From Lytechinus variegatus (lineage: Eukaryota; Echinodermata; Echinoidea; Temnopleuroida; Toxopneustidae): a DNA stretch of 64,000 nucleotides. Shown piece by piece: positions 59,201 through 64,000 of this stretch. A program made the translations under genes and the position numbers. Where the stretch lies: contig NC_054746.1 of assembly GCF_018143015.1 (NCBI RefSeq), positions 28,609,129 through 28,673,128 on the forward strand, read 5' to 3'. How positions within the stretch are numbered: position 1 is the stretch's first letter; every line of letters starts with the position of its first letter. The notes below the pieces were generated by a model. The model was not told the origin of the DNA, searched no databases, and saw only the letters and a list, made by a program, of their open reading frames with translations.

Positions 59201-62200
59201 TCTGGATCCTTTTTTTTTAGTATGAAATAGGCTTAGTATGAAACCATTTCTCATGCTTTGAATGGAATGAAAATTAGAAGATAAAATCTTTGTAGCTTTT
59301 TATATGCAAGCACTAAGTTTATAATGAGAGAAGTGTTCAAAAGGCCTTTTACAAAATAAAAGAGAAAAATATTACTGATTGAAGGTGCTAGATATTCACA
59401 AATTATGCAAAATCAATTTTCTCAAAAATTAACGGATGAAAAATATGTAATTACGGAATATTAGATGATAGTGATAACCCAATCAAGTCCTGTAGCTGAA
59501 CCGAATGGATGTTCGCCGAACTTGGCACTTCCGAACCGAACACAAAGGCTTGGTTTGGTATAAAATGCCAAGCACATTTATAAATTGCCATGGATCTCAA
59601 ACTGATTTTGATTGGGACTCCATATATTTGAATATAAAATAATAAACATTTTTAATGGTTAGTGATTGAGCACAATAAGAATTCCAAACAAAATATTCTT
59701 AAATCCAATTGATAGCATTGGCCTAATCTTTGATTCACTTCTAAATATCAATTTTAAAATTTGTAATTGATTTTTTTATTCTTCATAACATGGGAGGACA
59801 TTTGAAGCTAAACTCGGTAAAAAAGTGTGAGTGACCATAATCAATCATATTTGTAATTAGTCATAATTGTTTTTATATTTAAAAAGAAAGTAGACAAAAC
59901 ATTAAGTCCTTCCTCATAACTGACAAAATTTATTTTTCAGCTTCTGAGATGTCCAAATAATTATTTAATAGGGTAAAAACAGAATTCTAAATAAAATGAA
60001 ATAAAAGATCAAAAAGTCAAAGCAAAGGGAAATAGTTGATCTGGAAGTATATGGCCAAATCGATCATAGTAGCAATCAGTCATAATTGTTTTGTATTTAA
60101 TTAAAGAAAATAGAAAAGACATGAATTCCTTCCTCATAACTGAAAAACAGACAAAGTAAGGGAAAATATATTTTTGCCCTTCTGAGTTCTGAAATGTCCA
60201 GATGAATAAGAAATTAGGGTAGAAATAGAATGTTAAATACCAGAAAAGATAAAAAAAAGTCAAAGAAAAACAAAGACGTCAAAGAAAGACAAAGACGCCA
60301 CGATTGTGTTTGGGAAATCATTGATCTGGAAAGTTGAAACAAACAACCTGCACTCAGCTGATATTATACTTGAAAAATTCACATTCCTAATATGAGGCGT
60401 TCCTCCAAAGTCAATATTTTTTAAAAAGTGGTTTAATCTTGTCAGTTACTGAAAATAATGAGATAAATGATCTTTTCCATCTTGGTCCTGAATGATGATA
60501 TCTGGTGATTATTTTCACAACACTAAAATACACAGTACAGTCCAATGCACTCATTTTCATATTTGAAGTCGCTTAGCATCGATCTTTCAGGACCAAGAAT
60601 GGACTGATAATTTATCTTTTTAGACTCTTAATTCACTAGATTAAACCACTTTTAAGGAAACATATGGACTTTGGAAAACATTTCATATTATTTGGAATAT
60701 GAATTTAACCAACATAATAGCAGTTGAGTGAAGGTTTTCTGTCTTGTGGTTCAACATTCCCGATCAACACTCTCCAATCGGGGTAGCTCTGTGTTTGTAT
60801 GACATTGTTATTGATCACAATTCACAATCAAAACTACATGAAATAATCCTAAAAATTGTTCTGTTCTTTGAAATTCTGTTTCTATCCTCATTCTCTTATC
60901 TTAATTTTTCCTTTGGTACTTTTATTTAATTTGAAATGAAAATAAAAAGTTCAGAAAAAAATTCCTGAACTCTGCCGAACTGAACCTGAACATGCCACCT
61001 ACCTGACTTGCAGCACTACCCCTATTTTCAAGTGAAGTATTATTATTTTTTAAGTGTGTATTAGGTGACAGGTCCAACTCTAACTCAACAAAGCTTGCGT
61101 GTGCAAGCAATATTTCTTCTGCTCAATTAACAGCCTTATATTTCTCAAAACCTCTAAAGTATAAGGCCTTATCTACTGAAAATAATAGAATAAAAACATT
61201 ACAGTGATATTAAACAAATATACCAGGCTTTGAGTAAGTATCCGAGGTTGGACTGGTATTACTTCGCCCCTCCCGTAAAAAAGTAACTTTGCCAGTACAA
61301 CCGAGGTTGAATAATTCCCTCTATACTTTCAAAATAAATGCTTGGGGGGTGTTTCACAAAGACTAATGTAAGAGTCTAAGAGTCGCACTTAAATGCCTAT
61401 TTGCGTGCATAACCGCATTGGTCTGATCATGCAAAGAGGACGCGCACAACTGCGTACTGATCAATTAGATTGCGTGTTGTATTCAAATACGTGTTGACAT
61501 TTACGCGCAATTTAAGTCATACTTAAATTAAACCTTTGTGAAACACCCCCCCTGGTATATTTGTTTTATATCCAACTTTAATAAGTTAGAGCAATAGATC
61601 TTAATAATCTAGTACTTGTACTCGTAGTTCATCCTTTTAAATCTGAATCAAGATAACCAGTGGCGGACCATGACGAGAGGAGATAAAGCATTGGAGGGGC
61701 ACAGCATTGTTCACAAACAATACAGTGCCCCTCCAATCAACTGTCTCCTACTCTCCTCAGGGTCACGGCCCACCACTGAAGATAACCCTGAGCACTGCAC
61801 TGACTGACCTACTTTTCCTGAAGCCACACGCTCAGCGCACGGACACGTATTAGTACTTGCGCCATCATGATCTGTGACATCCATGATGGAATAGTGCACT
61901 ATTCCACCACTGATGTCACGGAATTAGCATTTATTCAGTGGGCGTCAACCTGGTGGACGTGGGCATGTCATTTTCAACATCATCACAAAATATTGTGAAT
62001 ATGTTTGGTCACATGATGCTATTTAAACCAATCGGCATACATGATTTAATTTATGTAGGATATGAAATAAGATTGCCAGATTGGCGCATATTCTTTTTTT
62101 ATGAGAGCGGCATTGCCGTTAATAAAATTTTAATGGCAAAAAGAAGCTGCTGAAAACTGCTTATCTAAAAAAAGAGCCAATGGAGTAAATTAGAGAGTCA

Positions 62201-62689
62201 AAAGGGGCCTAAGCTTTCGATCCTAGCAGAATCTTTGACTCTCTAATAAAATTTTAAATTTAAAACAAGTCAACATAGATTTAGACCTAACTTCACATTA
62301 TCAGATTCAGATATTTTCCAACATGTCCAAAGCGAATTTTTTATAAGTTTTAATAATATTAAAAGTCTCTGATACATCAGAATCTGCTGGAAATTCAAAT
62401 TTCAGCTGTTTACATTCAAAATGTAACCTGTTAGTGTTGAATGTTGGGTCGGGCCACTCATTCGCATATACCCGGAACTTCCAGGCCAGTGCAAACCAGG
62501 AACTGACTACTACAATATACCGTAGTGAGGCAAGAATGAAGAAACATACGTCGACTGCACTGGATACGGAAAATCATACCCGAAAACTACACCTCTTAAG
62601 AAAGAAATGTTAGTCTACTTACAACCAGTTTCTTGCTGAATTTCTTCAATTTCCTCCTGCTGAAGGAGTGAGGATGTCCTGGAACCCAT
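53165..62689 (-). CDS. CHP1: Calcineurin B-homologous protein 1 (EF-hand), 5 exons
   Basis: Exons in transcript order: 62689-62623, 58125-58053, 56281-56085, 54739-54555, 53218-53165; 576 nt, 191 residues (human CHP1 has 195). The N-terminus MGSRTSSLLQQEEIEEIQQ carries Gly2 and Ser for N-myristoylation. EF1 and EF2 loops are degenerate; EF3 (D119-x-D121-x-D123-G-x-I-x3-E130) and EF4 (D160-x-D162-x-D164-G-x-I-x3-E171) have full Ca2+-binding ligands, as in vertebrate CHP1. The C-terminus MSIRFL is near-identical to human. CHP1 is an obligate cofactor of Na+/H+ exchangers and inhibits calcineurin. CHP2 is a vertebrate paralogue, so the invertebrate gene may equally be called CHP. Confidence 0.95.
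54555..54739 (-). CDS. CHP1: CHP1 exon 4 (EF-hands 3 and 4)
   Basis: Residues 113-174 with both functional Ca2+ loops, DVDNDGSIARDE and DLDQDGQISFDE. Between them MMVGSNITEEQLGAIADRT closely follows the human sequence. Acceptor TAACAG, donor GTATGC. Confidence 0.95.
55067..55720. mobile_element. 654-bp element with GTCTCACCTGCAT inverted ends
   Basis: 13-bp exact terminal inverted repeats GTCTCACCTGCAT / ATGCAGGTGAGAC. The interior consists of about three diverged copies of a module with TGACCCTAA(C/A)TGACCTTTGA, GTGAC(C/A)TGAAACTC, ATGTTCAGT and CAAGTTTCAT. In CHP1 intron 3. No target duplication found. Confidence 0.75.
56085..56281 (-). CDS. CHP1: CHP1 exon 3
   Basis: Residues 47-112: RVEDLYRIPELVINPLGERI, the non-binding second EF-hand (CESDQINFRQFM) and the charged linker ending NTREKKLK. 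Acceptor TTCTTAG, donor GTGAGT. Confidence 0.93.
56282..58052. other. CHP1 intron 2
   Basis: 1.8 kb of AT-rich DNA; no element or exon recognised. Confidence 0.8.
58053..58125 (-). CDS. CHP1: CHP1 exon 2
   Basis: Residues 23-46: FSPKQIVRLYSRFTNLDK and SDRGML, the degenerate first EF-hand. Acceptor TTGCAG, donor GTGAGA. Confidence 0.92.
59820..60330. repeat. Diverged ~230-bp tandem duplication in CHP1 intron 1
   Basis: TCAGTCATAATTGTTTT / TTAGTCATAATTGTTTT, CCTTCCTCATAACTGA, GAAATGTCCA/GAGATGTCCA and TTGATCTGGAA appear in the same order at about 59855-60045 and 60085-60330. Confidence 0.65.
60351..60730. mobile_element. 380-bp fold-back element in CHP1 intron 1
   Basis: CACTCAGCTGATATTAT at the left and its diverged inverse at the right; AAGTGGTTTAATCT and TCTTGGTCCTGAA are mirrored further in. 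Arms about 170 bp. No clear target duplication. Confidence 0.7.
61343..61552. mobile_element. MITE with GGGTGTTTCACAAAG ends
   Basis: TTGGGGGGTGTTTCACAAAG on the left, CTTTGTGAAACACCCCCC on the right, plus mirrored subterminal pieces with ACTTAAA. About 210 bp, in CHP1 intron 1. Confidence 0.8.
61658..61778. mobile_element. 121-bp hAT-type MITE with exact 8-bp TSD
   Basis: Ends CAGTGGCGGACC and GGCCCACCACTG are flanked by AAGATAAC at 61650-61657 and 61779-61786. The arms include GGAGGGGCAC / GTGCCCCTCC, so nearly the whole element is a hairpin. Confidence 0.88.
62623..62689 (-). CDS. CHP1: CHP1 exon 1
   Basis: MGSRTSSLLQQEEIEEIQQETG plus one base (22 codons + 1), ending before donor GTAAGT. 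The alternative donor GTTGTA four bases earlier would break the frame into exon 2. Confidence 0.92.
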
Positions 62690-62939
62690 TACCAACAATT
62701 TCAAATTAACCCTAACGTTAGTTTGAGAGGTGTAATTGCGTGTGATTCGATCGACAAACGCGAACTATGGACGTCCCACTGCACTCGACTCGTTCTCGAA
62801 ATTCACTTTACCAATAATACCGTATATACGGCACGCCAGAGTAAAGAGTTTAACAAATACTATTCCATATTAACTTTTAAAAGTCAATTTTCACTGGGGT
62901 ATGAAAAATTAATCATTAGAAAAAAACATTAATTTCAGC

Positions 62940-63248
62940 GCTAAAATTAGATGTTTATTTCGCCATTTATGTACATTCGATGTGAAATGAGATCATTACA
63001 AAATACCACCAAAAAATAACATTTACATAGCTCTCCGTAGTACCGGTAGATGGGGATGTCCCTTTTTCTCAGTGCTGCAGAGCGCGTGTACATGCGATAT
63101 GCTGTATGTACTGAAGTTATAAAGAAAAGGCGCGCTGGCATTGGACTGCCGGGGTCGTGGAAGAGGATCTTCTCTAGCTTGATCCATACTTGTAGTTGTA
63201 GAGAAGTTGTATCAATCACTGAAGGCGTTCTTGGGCTAGATTCTAGGT
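62940..63248 (+). other. GC-richer segment with donor site, possible divergent first exon
   Basis: About 250 bp upstream of the CHP1 start, on the opposite strand, the DNA becomes GC-richer and ends in TTCTAG|GTAAGACC. Both strands have an open frame here (plus 63050 on, minus 63219 down), neither with a recognised family. It may be a 5' exon of a gene running out of the window. Confidence 0.25.
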
Positions 63249-63374
63249 AAGACCTGTTACTAGATTTATTCCTTGTCCTAGATCTCGGATTTAAACCTTA
63301 AATAACAAATTTTTAGAGAAAAGCATAACTAGATCTACGTCTTATAAAATTTAAATGTAATCTTCTTATCTTGC

Positions 63375-63517
63375 TATCTCGATCGAATCTCAATGGTGAT
63401 GCTGATGATGGCGATGGTGCATTGATCATGTAGATGGTGCACTGATGATGATGATGCTGATATGGTAATGATGATGATTGATGATGATTGATGATGGTGG
63501 TGGTGGTGGTGGTGGTG
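63375..63517. repeat. GAT/GGT trinucleotide microsatellite
   Basis: About 140 bp of GATGAT, GATGGT and finally GGTGGT triplets, abutting the CCCGGGG element. Confidence 0.85.
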
Positions 63518-63983
63518 CCCGGGGGGAGCACTCGACCAAAAAAATGGTGAGGGTGTGCCGCGGGCGAGACAAAAAACGGGGGCCTTGGAGCGGGCTTATT
63601 GTAAAAAGGAGGGTCCTTGGAACGGTCATGTGTGGATTGTGTGCATGATGCAGCTAGCGCGGCCTCCGCCGGGTGCGCTCGTGGAGAGCTGAGGCGATGG
63701 TAGGACAGCGCTCTGCGGCCGCTTTTCACCAAAATTGCTGCTCATTGCAGCAGATCAATGCGATCGGAACGGCGTAACGAAAAATATGCGAAGCTATGGA
63801 ACGGATTTCTTCCTTCTTTTTTCTCGTTAAGAAGAAAATGCTATGCCTTGGAGCGGCTTTCTTTGTTCTTCTCAATAAGACAAAAATGCTACGCTTTGGA
63901 ACGGAAATTTGAGTGTGAAAATAGGGGTCCCCTCTGCGGCACATACCCACTATGCATTATATTCTGAGTGCCCCCCCCCCGGG
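63518..63983. mobile_element. Uninterrupted CCCGGG element, inverse of the 11.3-kb copy
   Basis: Ends CCCGGGGGGAGCACTC and GAGTGCCCCCCCCCCGGGG. The interior shares AAAATGCTATGCCTTGGAGC, GCGGCCGCTTTTCACC-type and CGAAGC blocks with 12,690-13,145 in the opposite direction. It preserves the site where the 11.3-kb copy was interrupted. A target duplication is obscured by the neighbouring GGT repeat. Confidence 0.85.
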
Positions 63984-64000
63984 GCCTGGTGGTGGTACCC

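Larger units (their letters stand above)
58126..62622. other. CHP1 intron 1
   Basis: 4.5 kb intron holding the tandem duplication at 59.8 kb, the fold-back element at 60.35 kb and two MITEs at 61.3 and 61.66 kb. No additional exon seen. Confidence 0.8.

Noticed and set aside
61711..61899. 62-residue minus-strand ORF
   Set aside because: It overlaps a MITE and its target duplication; no family.

Overview
The window looks like nuclear DNA of a marine invertebrate deuterostome, most likely an echinoderm such as a sea urchin. The evidence is AT-rich DNA, spliced genes with long introns, GT-AG splice sites, a selenoprotein family known mainly from aquatic organisms, orthologues of vertebrate RNF8 and CHP1, and many short inverted-repeat transposons and tRNA-derived SINEs. 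The species cannot be fixed from sequence alone. Most of the window is intron, intergenic DNA and repeats. Coding sequence amounts to about 3.4 kb in 21 exons.

Layout. From 1 to about 17.5 kb there is no recognisable coding exon. This part holds a perfect-looking tandem duplication, a ~160-bp diverged satellite, several inverted-repeat elements with target-site duplications (including one transposon nested inside another), a four-unit tandem array of tRNA-like repeats, and a GC-rich segment at 10.9-11.2 kb that may be a promoter with a non-coding first exon.

Three genes can be rebuilt exon by exon with consistent reading phase. (1) 17,531-25,685 (+): an eight-exon, 307-residue selenoprotein L with two in-frame TGA codons three codons apart (Sec-x-x-Sec, residues 158 and 161). 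A SECIS-like element lies at about 26,975-27,020, followed by AATAAA. (2) 30,499-44,014 (-): an eight-exon, 642-residue RNF8 ubiquitin ligase (FHA domain, long charged coiled coil, C3HC4 RING) with an unusual acidic C-terminal exon. (3) 53,165-62,689 (-): a five-exon, 191-residue CHP1 (calcineurin B-homologous EF-hand protein). Genes 1 and 2 are tail to tail; genes 2 and 3 are tandem on the minus strand.

The genes do not form a pathway: one is a redox selenoprotein, one a chromatin and DNA-damage ubiquitin ligase, one a calcium-binding myristoylated cofactor. The most notable system is the selenoprotein: ordinary ORF calling breaks it at the Sec codons, and recoding requires the downstream RNA structure. 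The second theme is a dense collection of non-autonomous DNA transposons whose boundaries, terminal inverted repeats and target duplications can be read directly.
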